Assembly: GCF_950295315.1 (NCBI RefSeq)
Contig: NC_080171.1
Coordinates: 110,828,378 to 110,892,377, forward strand
Direction: 5' to 3'
Length of the DNA: 64,000 nucleotides
Origin: Erinaceus europaeus
Taxonomy: Eukaryota > Chordata > Mammalia > Eulipotyphla > Erinaceidae
Shown here: piece by piece, positions 22,555 through 34,130 of the stretch
Layout: each line of letters starts with the position of its first letter
How positions within the stretch are numbered: position 1 is the first letter of the stretch
The notes under the pieces: model-generated
Database searches by the model: none
Told to the model about the DNA's origin: nothing
What the model saw: only the letters and a program-made list of their open reading frames with translations
Translations under genes and position numbers: made by a program

Positions 22555-22641
22555 GTGCTGACCTTAAGGAAAGAGTCAAAATGCATTCCAGTGAAGTTGG
22601 TCCTTTTGTCTCCAAAATAAGAGCAGTGATTAATGAAATTG
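22555..22641 (+). CDS. AUH: AUH internal exon (probably exon 4): oxyanion-hole segment
   Basis: AUH is a mitochondrial enoyl-CoA hydratase-family enzyme that converts 3-methylglutaconyl-CoA to 3-hydroxy-3-methylglutaryl-CoA in leucine breakdown. It also binds AU-rich RNA. This 87-nt exon encodes the end of a split Gly, then [20 protein letters not shown] and IRAVINEI, and the first base of a split Ala. The Ala at 22557-22559 (GAD motif) is, by crotonase-family alignment, one of the two oxyanion-hole residues (human A141). The acceptor is ttttgcag ending at 22554 and the donor is gtaaga at 22642. The exon is phase 1 to phase 1, so skipping would keep frame. Compared with human AUH from memory, it has Val for Ala147, His for Ser150 and Glu for Asp167. 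There are no stops or frameshifts. The RNA-binding lysine-rich helix is encoded further upstream, outside the window. Confidence 0.96.
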
Positions 22642-22719
22642 GTAAGAGCAGTCTAATTCTTCTTTCAGCATGTGGAGATGACCTTAGATGTCAGAAAATC
22701 TAAAATAGAAGTTGCTAAT

Positions 22720-23027
22720 TGTCATTATTATTGTTGTTGTTGTTATTATTATTATTATTACCTCCAAGATTATTACTGGGGCTCAGTGCCTACACTGCTA
22801 ATCCATTGCTCCTAGTAGCCAATTTTTCCATTTTATTGGCTAGCACGGAGAGAAATTGAGAGGGGAGGAGAAGATAGAGGGGGAGGAAAGATAGACACCT
22901 GTAGACCTGCTTCACTATTTGTAAAGCGTTCCCCCTGCAGAGCCAGGGGCTAGAACCTGGATCCTTGTGTGGGTTCTTCTGCTTCATTCTATATGCACTT
23001 AAGCTGATGTGCCACTACTTGGCCCCC
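22720..23027 (-). mobile_element. SINE-C
   Basis: Starts 80 bp after the AUH exon donor. (TTG/TTA)n tail, extension complement and head complement GTGCCACTACTTGGCCCCC. It leaves the splice site intact. Confidence 0.88.
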
Positions 23028-23281
23028 ACATTGTTTATATATATAAACTTTGGTCAAAATTTGCATAAACTTTGTAGTAAGATAGTTATGACCTATACTC
23101 AGTTGCTATAAAAAGCATGTAATATATGAAAACAGCAGTAACAACAACAAAAGTGGTTTTCAAACCGTCTTTAAGACTTTATGAGAACTATGGTGATTAT
23201 TAAGGGTGGTGGGTATGGTACATTCTTATAATCTTATAAACAACTATAAAGATCTTTAGATCTTTAAAAATTGTGAAAAAT

Positions 23282-23555
23282 GGGAGTCGGGTGGTAGGAT
23301 CCTTACAGGTGTAAGGATCCCAACTCGAGCCCCCCGGCTCCCCACCTGCAGGGGAGTCGCTTCACAGGTGGTGAAGCAGGTCTGCAGGTGTCTGTTTTTT
23401 CTCCCCCTCTATCTTCTCCTCCCCTCTCAGTTTCTGTCTGTTCTACCCTCTGTCCATTTCTCTCTGTCCTATCCAACAATGAGATATCAATAACAACAAT
23501 AATGACTACAACTATAAAACAACAAGGGCAACAAAAGGGAAAAATGGATAAATAA
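23282..23555 (+). mobile_element. SINE-A with rearranged head
   Basis: The A-box part of the tRNA head is replaced by a perfect 10-bp inverted repeat (23297-23306/23311-23320). The B-box region, core and body remain, with extra pyrimidine sequence. The 16-bp duplication AAAAATTGTGAAAAAT is perfect (23266-23281, 23556-23571). Confidence 0.9.
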
Positions 23556-23571
23556 AAAAATTGTGAAAAAT

Positions 23572-25200
23572 ATTTTACAGTGACAGTTTCTTCTGATGGA
23601 TGATGACATAGCTAATGAAGGCAGTTACTACAAATCAAAGAATAATTTGGCATTAAACCTTTGACATAAAGTATCTGTGTCTCCTAAATAGCATGTGCAT
23701 ATTTATAGATGTGGATTTTTTTTTTTTAGGATTATGGACTTCACTGTTACATTTATAACTCAGTATATAGCAATCTACTTTGTTGTTACTGTTTCTAAAT
23801 TGATTACTGCTTAGTAATATAGCAGTTTTATCCAAAATTTTTCACTGTTTCTTTACTAATGAATTTTAGGTGTTGCTTTGTTGCTGTTGTTGTTATTTAT
23901 AATAAGTATTGAATGTCTCTGTATGCAGGTCTTTGAGAATGTGAGTATGTGTCTTTCTGTAGGGTCAATACTACTAAATAGTAATAAAGTTTAGTAATAG
24001 ATGACTAAAAATAGCATTTAATTTTTAGGCATCGTGTTAATTTTACATCGTAACAAATTCTGTCAGATTTTATTCCAAATAGGTTGTAATAACATATGTT
24101 CCCATTAATTACATGACAGTATTTGTTTGCACATAATCCTACCATCAGTTAATGTTGCCATTTTTCACATTTGTCAGTGTTAAAAAGACGTGTCAGCATG
24201 TTAATTTATGTGTTGCAGATGCATACATGATGTTTTTTATCTTTTTAAATTAGACCTGCCTTTCTCATTTTGTAAATCGTTCTCTAAAGCCTTTTATCCT
24301 CATTTCAAGAGAATTATTTGACAACTGCTTATTTATTTAGGAAGCTATTTGGATATTAAACTTACGTTGTTACGTGTATTAATTAAAGGTTTTGTTTCTT
24401 AACGTATCATCCTAATAGATTTATAGTAACTTTAAAATGGAGACTTCAGCAGTCTGGAGGGTACCAAGTTCCTGTTATTATACTTTCTTTTGCTCTTGAG
24501 GATTTTCTTTGACACTTTCAATATAGCCATTCTTCCAGATTAACGTAGGGTCTTTTTTTTTTTTTTAATGCAAAGAGGATTCTTCATCTATATGTGCATA
24601 TCTCTCATTTGGTATGTGAGAGATCATTTATTTATTTAAAATGCCAAGATGTGTTTCTTTATATTTGTCTTGATCTTGTATCTTTTCTGCCCTTAAATTT
24701 ATTTTGACTATTTTATAGCACTTAAAAAAAAAAAGGATTTCTTTTGTGGGTGGACATTTTCTGCCACTCTGAATAGATTGCTAGTTGGAGTTTGGAATTT
24801 TGTTTTTCTGTATTTATTTTCCACATGTCCTGGGGAAACTTATACCAGGATGTATGCCTGAATGTGAGAATTTCCAGGTTCATCACCCATGGCCACCAAT
24901 CACTAGAAATGAGGGGTTTTTCAGTATTTTTTTTTAAAGCCTGCAATAACATTTTCTTTACAAGAGAATGAATACTTTTGGTAAATTTCTGCAATTGGGT
25001 GTAGACAACATTGCAGATAAATTACACATGTAACAACATGGATAAATCCTGAAATATGTTGAATTAAATACAATATAATACACTTTTTATAAAGCTAAAA
25101 GCATACATAACGAAGCAGTATTTAGTTTAGATATCTCTCTTTGTATACTAAAATCACACACACAAACTCAGAAAAATATGAAAATGATAAACATATGGTG
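23572..25200. other. AUH intron, mostly unrecognised
   Basis: No exon or recent SINE. Segments around 25020-25180 (ACATGGATAAATCCTGAAATATG) may be ancient L1-type debris. Confidence 0.5.
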
Positions 25201-25214
25201 ATTACATCTGATTG

Positions 25215-25990
25215 TGATCCAGCAGGCTTTAGGAGATTAGAAATGGACCCACTATTCTTCTCCTGGAGATATATCCTAAGGAAACAAACATACCTATCCA
25301 AAGAGATATGTGCATACTTATGTTCATAGCAGCACAATTGGTAATAGCTCAAACTTGGAAGCAACCTAGGTGTCCTAATAAACTAAAAAAGTTGTGGTAT
25401 ATATACATAATGGAATCCTACTCAGTTAAAAATATTGAATTCACCTTTTTCATCTTGAATGGAGCTTGAAGGACTCATGTTAAGCGAGATGAGCCAGACA
25501 GGGAAAGATGAATTGGGGTGGGCGGTAGTGCACCTGGTTGAGAGCACACCTTACTATGTGAGAGTATCTGGGTTTGAGCCCCTGTTCAGTACCTGCAGGG
25601 GGAATGTTTTATAAACGGTGAAGCAAGTCTGAAGGTGTCTCTTTCTCCCTCTTTATCTCTCTTTCCCCTCTTAATTTCTCTCTGTCCTATCAAATAAAAA
25701 AATAATAATAAGGGAGGAGGAGGAATATGGGGTGATTTTATTCATGGGCAGAGTTTAAGAAATAAGAACAGAAAAGGGAAACACAAGTTAGAACTTGGGC
25801 TTGGTTAGTGTATTGCACCAAAGCAAAGGACTCTGGGGAAGGGGGTCATGGAGTTGGGTCCAGAGGAATGGGGACTTTCAGGTCCTGGTACATTGGAGGT
25901 GAGAGTGTTTTGCAGACTCTGAAATGAGAAATTGTACCCACATTCCAGTAGCTGCTCTGTACACCATTAATTCCCCAGTTAAAAATAGAG
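25215..25990 (+). mobile_element. L1 3' end with SINE-B insertion
   Basis: Typical L1 3' sequence: TTATGTTCATAGCAGCACAATT, GGTATATATACATAATGGAATCC and GTGTATTGCACCAAAGCAAAGG. A SINE-B lies at 25513-25712. Confidence 0.8.
25513..25712 (+). mobile_element. SINE-B
   Basis: Head GGGTGGGCGGTAGTGCACCTGG and core with TTTATAAACGGTGAAGC. It is nested in the L1 3' end. Confidence 0.85.
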
Positions 25991-26129
25991 AGAGAATAGG
26001 TAAAAAACACACAGAAGGACAATGGGTGGGTCTGACCTAATTGTATACTTGAGAAGTGACTTTTAAGGAGTTTGTTATATTATTTAGTCCATTCCTATGT
26101 AATATATACTCTTTTTTTGATATTGATAA

Positions 26130-26525
26130 TTGTCTTTTTATTAGTGATTTTTAAATGATTAGCAAGATTGTGGGATAAGAGGGGTACAATTCTATTTAGT
26201 TTCCATCACCAGAGTTTTGTATCCCATCCCCTCCACTAGAAGTTTCCGTATTCTTTATCCCTCTGGGAATATTGGACCAAAGTTCTTTATAGGGTGCAAA
26301 ATTGTAAGATCTGGCTTCTTTAATTGCTTCTCTACTGAACATGGGCGTTGGCAGTTTGATTCACACCCCCTAGTCTGTTTCTATCTTTCCCTAGTAAGGC
26401 AGGGCTCTGGAGAGGAGAGGGTCTAGGACACATTGGTGAGGTCATCTGCCCAGGGAAGTCAGGATGGAGGGCATCATGGTAGCATCTGCAACTTGGTGAC
26501 TGAAACACTATATATATATGCCAAA
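26130..26525 (-). mobile_element. L1 3' end (GGATAAGAGGGG type)
   Basis: GGGATAAGAGGGGTACAATTC, TTTATCCCTCTGGGAATATTGG and GGCATCATGGTAGCATCTGC match the 12-kb copy. Confidence 0.75.
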
Positions 26526-26689
26526 CTAGGTAGTTTTTTTCTTCTAGATTTATCTATGTCGAATTTTGTAGATGCTTCTTGTGTGTTAGTTTGTTTTAGA
26601 TTTTATATTTCTTTTTATATTTTCCAGAGATGTTAGACATTAGAGTTTTATTAAAAAGAAAATTTTTTTTCCCAGCATTGGGGCCTTGT

Positions 26690-26885
26690 TTATGCATCAT
26701 CATTACACTGTTCCCGGGCCAGCTTTTTTTTTGTTGTTGTTTTTACTTAAGACGGGCAGTCAACGAAGGAGAAAGAGGCGTCACAGAACTGGAGCTTCTG
26801 GTGCTGTGACTGTCACATAGCATTGCCTCTCAAATCCATGAGCATGACACACATTCTACCTAGTGGCTATTCTTTTACTGTGAGA
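26690..26885 (-). mobile_element. Diverged SINE-G-like element
   Basis: The complement contains CCAGAAGCTCCAGTTCTGTGACGCC and CACTAGGTAGAATGTG, resembling an old tRNA-derived SINE. The boundaries are uncertain. Confidence 0.4.
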
Positions 26886-26894
26886 GCTCTAGAG

Positions 26895-27200
26895 TTTGTT
26901 TGTTTGTTTTGCCTGTAGGGTTATCGATGGGGCTTGGTGCCTGCACTGCAAATCCACTGCTCCTGTGGCCATTTTTTTCCTTTTTTTTTTTTTTTGTTAG
27001 GACAGAAAGAAATTGAGAGGGGAGGGTGGGGAAGATAGACAGGAAGAGAGAAAGACACCTGTAGACCTGACCTGTTTCACCGCTTGTGAAGCGACCCCCC
27101 CCTGCAGGTAGGGAGCCAGGGGCTCAAACCGGGATCCTTGAATGGGACCTTGTGCTTCGTACTTTGTGTGCTTAACCTGGCGTGCCACTGCCTGGCCCAC
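26895..27200 (-). mobile_element. SINE-C
   Basis: Full minus copy (GCCTGTAGGGTTATCGATGGGG to GTGCCACTGCCTGGCCC), flanked by CTAGAGT on each side. Confidence 0.88.
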
Positions 27201-27204
27201 TAGA

Positions 27205-28160
27205 GTCATATAAATATCTTTTTAGTTTTGTTTTTCCATGGAGAGGAGGGAGGAAAAAAAAAGTTTTAATGTCAATTAAAACAGGCTCAGGGGCCGGATC
27301 CCGCCTATAGATCACCAGTTTTCTTCTTAGTCCTTGTCTGCTAGGTTTCACATGTTTTTACTTCTGTGGAAGGGATTATTTTTTCTTTGGGAGACAGTGT
27401 TTTGTCTGGTAGACTGTTAGGTGGTGTTGTGTGAGAGGAACATGTTATTGTACTCTTGAGCTCTTTCACATACAGACCTTCAAGTAATTATTTGCGGTGA
27501 CAGAGGATGTGCTACTACCTCATTCAAGACCACTGTTAAGTTTTTAGTTCTTTTGTGAGTTGGATGTCACAATCATCATTAAAATTGGTTACTGGAGCAG
27601 TGCAACAGTGTCTTGAATAATGTCATTTCATTTGGCATTGTTACATTATAATGTTGAGAAATACACAATTCTGGCCAATATAGCACATATTTGAGATTGG
27701 TTTTTTTTTTTTTTTACTAGAATTTAGTACTGAACATTAGTCAAAATGACTGTACAGGGCCTGCTTTCATTAACCATCATTTTGTTTAAAGTCACTGTGT
27801 CCAAGAGCCTACAGACATTGAGTAAGGACTTTGTGTCTCAGTAGTAGTACAATCAAGGTACATATGACCTTTGCTGTATCTTCTTCACCCCCATTACACT
27901 TGCATTCATCCTGTCTAGAGAATCTTTCCCTGGGGTCTGAAGAGTAGATGAATTTTATTTTCTGCTTTGGTGAATCTTGTTGTTAATAAAGGAGCATCTA
28001 TAGGAAACTTGAAAAGTACTGGAATTTATGAAAAACTGTTATATTTTACTATGTAGTTGTCAGAAGGAAGTTCTATATTGAATTGAGTCACTAACTTCTT
28101 GATATTACTGTCCTAGATTATTAGAAAATAGCTTTTTAAAAAGTTACTAAAAAAAAAGTT
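27205..28160. other. AUH intron, nothing recognised
   Basis: About 950 bp without recent repeats; no open exon with splice sites was noticed. Confidence 0.5.
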
Positions 28161-28164
28161 ACTT

Positions 28165-28310
28165 GAGGGATTGGGAAGATAGCATAATGGTTATGAAAAC
28201 AGGCTCTCATGTCTGAGGCTCTCAGGTACCAGGTTCAATCCCCTGCACCACCATAAACTAGAGCTAAATACTGCTCTGGTAAAATGAATAAGTAAGTAAA
28301 TTAATAAAAT
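28165..28310 (+). mobile_element. SINE-E
   Basis: GGGAAGATAGCATAATGGTTATG head, GGTTCAATCCCC B box, CTCTGGTAAAATGAATAAG tail. Confidence 0.8.
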
Positions 28311-28311
28311 A

Positions 28312-28920
28312 CCAAGTCTGGAGGACTCCCAGAAGACTAGAAATAGACATACCCTATGACAATGCAATTTCTGTCCTCAGGATATATCCTAAGGAATCAA
28401 ACGCATACATCCTAAAAGATCTGTGTATCCCTATGTTCATTGCAGCACAATTTGTGATAGCTCAAACCTAAAAGCAACCTAGATGTCCCAACAGCAGATG
28501 AGTGTCTGAGAAAGCTGTGGGATATATACACAATGGAATGCTACTCAGGTATTTATAATAATGAAGTCACCTTTTCACCTCATCTTGGATGGAGTTTGAA
28601 GGAATCATGTTAAGTGAGATAAGCCAGAAAGAGAAGGATGAATATGGAATGATCTTACTCATAGTCTAAATTGATGTATAAGAACAGAAAGGGGGAATAT
28701 ATTGTAGAACTTAGACTGGGTTTGCTGTATTGCACCAACGTAAAGGACTCTAGTGGGGCTGGGGGACTTTTCAGGTGCTGATGCATTGTGGTGGGAGAGA
28801 CCTGGCCCAGGGGTGATTGTTTTTTCCAGAAAACTGAGAAATTTTACATATGTACCAATAATTGTATTTACTGTAAACCACTAATCTTCCCATTTAAAAA
28901 AATAATTTAGAAAAAAAGCA
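28312..28920 (+). mobile_element. L1 3' end
   Basis: CCTATGTTCATTGCAGCACAATT, GGGATATATACACAATGGAATGC, TCTTGGATGGAGTTTGAAGG and GTATTGCACCAACGTAAAGG, ending in an A-rich tail. Confidence 0.85.
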
Positions 28921-30345
28921 TAAAAAGTGAAGACATTATCTAAATAAACATCTGGATTCAGTGATGCTTACAAACAGGGCCTAGAGTTAAGTAAGTATTT
29001 TGGAAGAAAAAAATCTGAATAGTAGGATGTTTTTGCTTATGTTAAGTGTGATAAATGTGAAAATAAAAATACAGTAAATAATAAATATAGGAAAGTTGTA
29101 AAAAAAAAAAAAGAGGCCTCTCTTTTTGTGATGATCTGACCTAAAGAAATGATGAACCATTAGATATGTCAAAGATTGATTACTCCCTTATTCAACGTGG
29201 TGTGTCTGGGTTGAAAGTAATAAAGGAATGTTTTTTTTTCCCATTTTTTATTTGTGTTTATTAGTGGGTAGTTCCACCCAATGTTTTGAAATGTTAGGCG
29301 CCAGTAGCTTAGCAAGAATGCACTGACGTGAAATTACTTGGGTCTGATAGCAGCTGTATTTTTCCTTAACTTGCCATCTAATCAAGAACTTGCATGACTT
29401 GAGGTAGTGCCTTATCACTACCAGGACTTTTATTGTGCAAATTAGCAATGTAGAATATGAGAGCAGAAGTGTTAGTTTCCTACTGATGGCCAGTATTATC
29501 TAATTAGATGGTATCTCACAACGAACTAGAAATACTTTTCAGAATTCTGTCTTAGGTAAACCATGAGGGTAACAGACCCAATTCTCTTACATTGAGACAT
29601 CAAGGAACTGCTGTGAGAGATCAATATTTGAGATTTTTTTTTTTTTAATTAGAATTTAGAACTGTTGAACCTAGAGTGATGTGGATGGTATTTTTTCATA
29701 AATGATCTTCCACAGTAATACTTTCAAATGCCAGGCCTTTCCAGCTTCCCTTTTCTCCCTTCCTTCTTTCCTTTATTCTTTTTTTTTCCTGATGAAATAA
29801 AATTGTAAAAGTTTTAATTTAGCTGTGTAAATGCAGAGCTGAATTTGCATTAAGATGCAGGTAATTGTGTTAAAGGGATACAATACAAATATCCATTTAT
29901 TTAACAGGCATCTAGTTTTTCATACTTTTTGTACTGTGAAGTTTTATTAAAGGGAAGAGTTTAATTTTGAGAGTTTAAAAATTCTCTGACTAGTTTTTCT
30001 TCCCATTATTAAAAATCTTAATTCTTCTTGTTTTTTTTTTTCTTTTCAGTAAAAGCTATTTCTTTCAAATCCATGGAAAACATTTTGTGCAACAATAAAA
30101 TAGTATTTAATGGCTAAGCTACTTCTCAGGTAGTGCTTTCTAATTTGCTTTTGTTAGCATGTTTTTGAAATTTGGAACTGAAAATCTCAAAACAGTATAA
30201 AATGAGTCATTCATTATTTCTTTAAAAAAGCTTAGGACAATATAAATTGGATGCATATTCATATTATATAGAACTTCTCTCTTGGTTTTTCTTTTGCAGA
30301 GTTGTCTTTCTGGAATTAAATACCCTACTGTCCATTCTCTCTTTT
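28921..30345. other. AUH intron, nothing recognised
   Basis: Repeat-poor AT-rich stretch of 1.4 kb; no RNA gene or exon seen. Confidence 0.55.
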
Positions 30346-30349
30346 TCAT

Positions 30350-30632
30350 ATATATTTGTTTATTTATTTTCCCTATTGTTGCCCTTGTTTTTTATTGTTC
30401 TTGTAGTTATTGTTGTTATTGATGTTGTTGTTGTTGGATAGGACAGAGAGAAATGGAGAGAGGAGGGGAAGACAGAGAGGAAGAGAGAAAGACAGACACC
30501 TGCGGACCTGCTTCACCACCTGTGAAGCCACTCCCCTGCAGGTGGGGAGCCGGGGGCTGAACCGGGAGGCTTACACTGGTCCTTGAGCTTTGCACCACAT
30601 GCGCTTAACCTGCTGCACTACTGCCTGACTCC
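30350..30632 (-). mobile_element. SINE-A
   Basis: Full minus copy (TTTATTTATTTTCCC to GCACTACTGCCTGACTCCC). Confidence 0.92.
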
Positions 30633-30707
30633 CAATCCTCTCTTGTTTTTACTGCTATAGAGTATCCTGGAATGTTTTGACAACCAAGTGATCTTCCTTT
30701 CTGTCAT

Positions 30708-30934
30708 TTTATTTATCATTATTATTATTATTATCATCATTTTTGTTTATTGGATAGTGAGAAAGTGAGAGGGAAGGAGGTGATAAAGAGGGAGAGAGAC
30801 AGAGAGACACCAGCAATACTGCTTCACCACTTATAAAGCTTCCCCTCTGCAGGTGGAGACTGGGAGGGGGGCTGGAAACAGGTCCTTGCACATTGTAACA
30901 TGTGCACACAACCAGGTGTGCCAACACCCGGCCC
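30708..30934 (-). mobile_element. SINE-B
   Basis: Minus copy with a (TTA)n tail. The 12-bp duplication CCTTTCTGTCAT lies at 30696-30707 and 30935-30946. Confidence 0.9.
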
Positions 30935-31435
30935 CCTTTCTGTCATCTTTATGAAAGACACATTAGGGAAATGGGTTGGCATTTAGGCCTGTAGTAGAGG
31001 CTTGAGATGTAAATTTGGAACTCAGAAGACTATTGGTGCTCTGTGAGGCCATAACCCTGTGCCACTGCTTACTGTAGAGAGGCATGGTAACATTTCATGG
31101 GTAGGGTGAAAAAGAATGACCTGAAGAGAGACAACAGGAGCAGCCAGGATAGGGAAGGAGGAAGAAAATATTATTTGGACAGCCAGGTGAAGAAAATATT
31201 TCATGACAAGAGTTTTATGAAAATGCTGTCAGATAAAATGAATGGTAAAAACTAACCACTGGATTTTGCAACATAGTTGGTACTTTTAGCAGACAAGTGC
31301 TGGGACTTGGGGTAGCTACTTTTTAGACACCATTAAATAAAAACACTTCATTCCTGGGTAAGTTCTGTGAGACATTTTAGTCTGATTAACTTTTGGGTAT
31401 AAGTGCATTTAGAAAGAAAAAAAATATTTATGTTG

Positions 31436-31750
31436 GCCTGGGGGGAAGGGTGGCACACAGGATTAAGAGCACATAGTGAGTACTAAATCGTACTAAGCTC
31501 AAGGACCCAGGTTTCAGCCCCGGCTCTCCACCTGTAGCGGGAACACTTTATGAGTGGCGAAGTAGGTGCCTATCTTTCTCTCTCCCTTTCTGTATCTTTT
31601 TTTCCCCCTCTCAATTTCTCTGTTCTATTGAATTAAAAATAAATAAATAAAAGAAAAAAAATGGCCACCAAGAGTGGTGGATATGTAGTGGCAACACTGA
31701 GCCCCAACAGTAACCTTGGGGGCAAAAAACAAAACAAAACAAAACGAAAA
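31436..31750 (+). mobile_element. SINE-C
   Basis: Head GGGTGGCACACAGGATTAAG, core diverged, extension AAGAGTGGTGGATATGTAG and an (AAAAC)n tail. Confidence 0.82.
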
Positions 31751-31939
31751 AACCAGTTATCTGAAACTTACAGATGTATGCTTTCTATAACTTGATCTCT
31801 TATAAATGAATATTGGGAACATTTGTTCTCAAATCCATACTTTCCTGTAAATGATAGCATATAACTGATCATGGCTTATTAATAGTCTCTGACGTAAAAT
31901 GCAGAGATTTTCAGTATGAATAAAGCATAAGTGATTTTT

Positions 31940-32238
31940 TTAAAAGTTTTTTAAAAAATATTTTATTTATTTATTCCCTTTTGTTGCCCTTGTTGTTTTA
32001 TTGTTGTAGTTGTTGTTGATCTCGTTGTTGTCGGATAGGACAGAGAGAAATGGAGAGAGGAGGGGAAGACAGAGAGAGAGAGAGGGGGAGAGAAAGATAG
32101 ACACCTGCAGACCTGCTTCACCGCCTGTGAAGCGACTCCCCTGCAGGTGGGGAGCCGGGGTTCGAACCGGGATCCTTATGCCGGTCCTTGTGCTTTGCGC
32201 CACCTGCGCTTAACCCGCTGCACTACAGCCCGACTCCC
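31940..32238 (-). mobile_element. SINE-A
   Basis: Full, well-preserved minus copy. The perfect 16-bp duplication AGCATAAGTGATTTTT lies at 31924-31939 and 32239-32254. Confidence 0.94.
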
Positions 32239-32317
32239 AGCATAAGTGATTTTTAAAATGATTTTTAGTATTAATTTAATAATAGCTGATGAAACTGTAA
32301 CATTCCAGGGGGAGATT

Positions 32318-32607
32318 CTGCAGCCATTGTGTGTATGTCTGACTACTCACACCACTAAATTTCTGTGCCATCATGTTCTTTACCCTCTACTTTCCCCTCC
32401 CAGTTTTCACATAGTCTAAAGAGACAGTTTGGTTACTTTTTTTTTTTTTGCATGTTTTTTTGCTGCAGCCATTGTGTGTATGTCTGACTACTCACACCAC
32501 TAAATTTCTGTGCCATCATGTTCTTTACCCTCTACTTTCCCCTCCCAGTTTTCACATAGTCTAAAGAGACAGTTTGGTTACTTTTTTTTTTTTTTGCAAG
32601 TTTTTTT
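32318..32607. repeat. 145-bp tandem duplication
   Basis: Units start CTGCAGCCATTGTGTG at 32318 and 32463. They differ only by one T in a T-run and by one base near the end (GCATG versus GCAAG). Confidence 0.95.
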
Positions 32608-32992
32608 GCTTTAGTTTAGTTATCTATATTCTACACATGGACAAAGCCATCTGGTAGTTGTCTGTCACCTCTTATTTTACATAAGATAATCACCTGTAGT
32701 TCTTCCACTCTCTCTCTCTTTCTCTCTCTCTCTTTCTTTACCGTCAGGGCTATCTCTGGGACTCCATGCTGGCTCTACGAATCACTGCTCCTGGCAGCCA
32801 TTTTTTATGTTATTGGTTAGGACAGAGGGAAATTGAAAGGGGAGAAGGAGGTAGTGCCGGGAGCCAGTCCCAGCCACAATTATTAGGGTAGCGCTGAAGG
32901 ACAAGGGGAGTCGGCGTGATGAAATAAAGTGAGAGACATGTCAGCTGCTTCAAGTGCAGGAGAGAGGCACCTCTGCCCTCTGTCTACAGAGG

Positions 32993-32998
32993 TTTATT
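32993..32998 (-). promoter_or_regulatory. LTR polyadenylation signal AATAAA
   Basis: It reads AATAAA on the minus strand, about 140 bp before the LTR 3' terminus. This is the expected place for a retroviral R-region polyadenylation signal. A second AATAAC-like sequence is not needed to explain the structure. Confidence 0.5.
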
Positions 32999-33263
32999 AT
33001 TTAAACACTTTTCACATGGATACAGTTGACATCATCTAAGACTTATCTTTATTAACATCAATAATAACTTCAGACATTATTATCATTATAGGCATGTTCT
33101 CCTTGAAAGTTCCCTTGGTCTGAGACAGCCTGCCCACCCCTAGGTTTTGACCATCTGTGTGGCCTTGGTGTGGCTAAAATAACTTCAAACATTACTCTCT
33201 TTGTTTCAGCTGTCTGTGTTGGGTTAGCATATTTTTTCTGGAGCTCAATCTAAGAGTTTTTAA

Positions 33264-33533
33264 AAAATATTTATTTATTTCCTTTTGTTGCCCTTGTTGT
33301 TTTATTGTTGTAGTTATTGATGTCATTAATGTTGGATAGGAGAGAGAGAAATGGTGAGAGGAGAGGAAGACAGAGAGGGGGAGAGAAAGATAGACACCTG
33401 CAGATCTGCTCCACCGCCTGTGAAGGGAACCCCATGAAGGTGGGGAGCCGGGGGCTCGAACCAAGATCCTTACACTGGTCCTTGGACTTTGCGCCACGTG
33501 CACTTAACCCGCTGCGCTATCACCCGACTTCCT
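33264..33533 (-). mobile_element. SINE-A nested in the solo LTR
   Basis: Full minus copy. A 9-bp duplication AGTTTTTAA lies at 33255-33263 and 33534-33542. Confidence 0.88.
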
Positions 33534-33725
33534 AGTTTTTAACCCATTCTTGGATGGGTCTAACCAAGTAACATTTTTTTAAATATATAGTAAACTGTCT
33601 ACCTAAAGAAATCATCCACTGTAAAGTAAGCACACGCCATGGGGACTCTCTACTGGCTAACCTTTTACCTATATGAAAGTTTACTAACTTCTACCTATTA
33701 ACCCTTCCATTAGCTATTTAACTAC

Positions 33726-33730
<5 letters not shown>

Positions 33731-33792
<62 letters not shown>
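33731..33792. repeat. (AT)31 microsatellite
   Basis: Uninterrupted 62-bp AT dinucleotide run inside the solo LTR. Confidence 0.97.
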
Positions 33793-33794
<2 letters not shown>

Positions 33795-34130
33795 TGTATA
33801 CCTGTAAGAGGAAGCAGGGGGGTCTGTGGTTGAGGGTAAGCAATAGGGCCTCTTTATAACTAGGGGAGACCACAGCCTGCCACTCATACTATAAGCCACT
33901 TCTGGCTTTTGGTCTGACTCCAGCTAATAGAGAAGCTATAGTGGTGATAAGTAGCTTTTTTTCTGAGAGCCTCTGAGTGCAGCAGCTTCTGCTCCTAGGC
34001 CATTTTCAGTCTTGTCACACTCACTGCCATAATTGTAACTAGGTACTTCCCCTGGGGTTCTCTTTTTATTGTCCTCAGGTAATATTTGTGTGTTTTCAAT
34101 ATAGCCAGTATCAATGTAATTGAAAACAAA

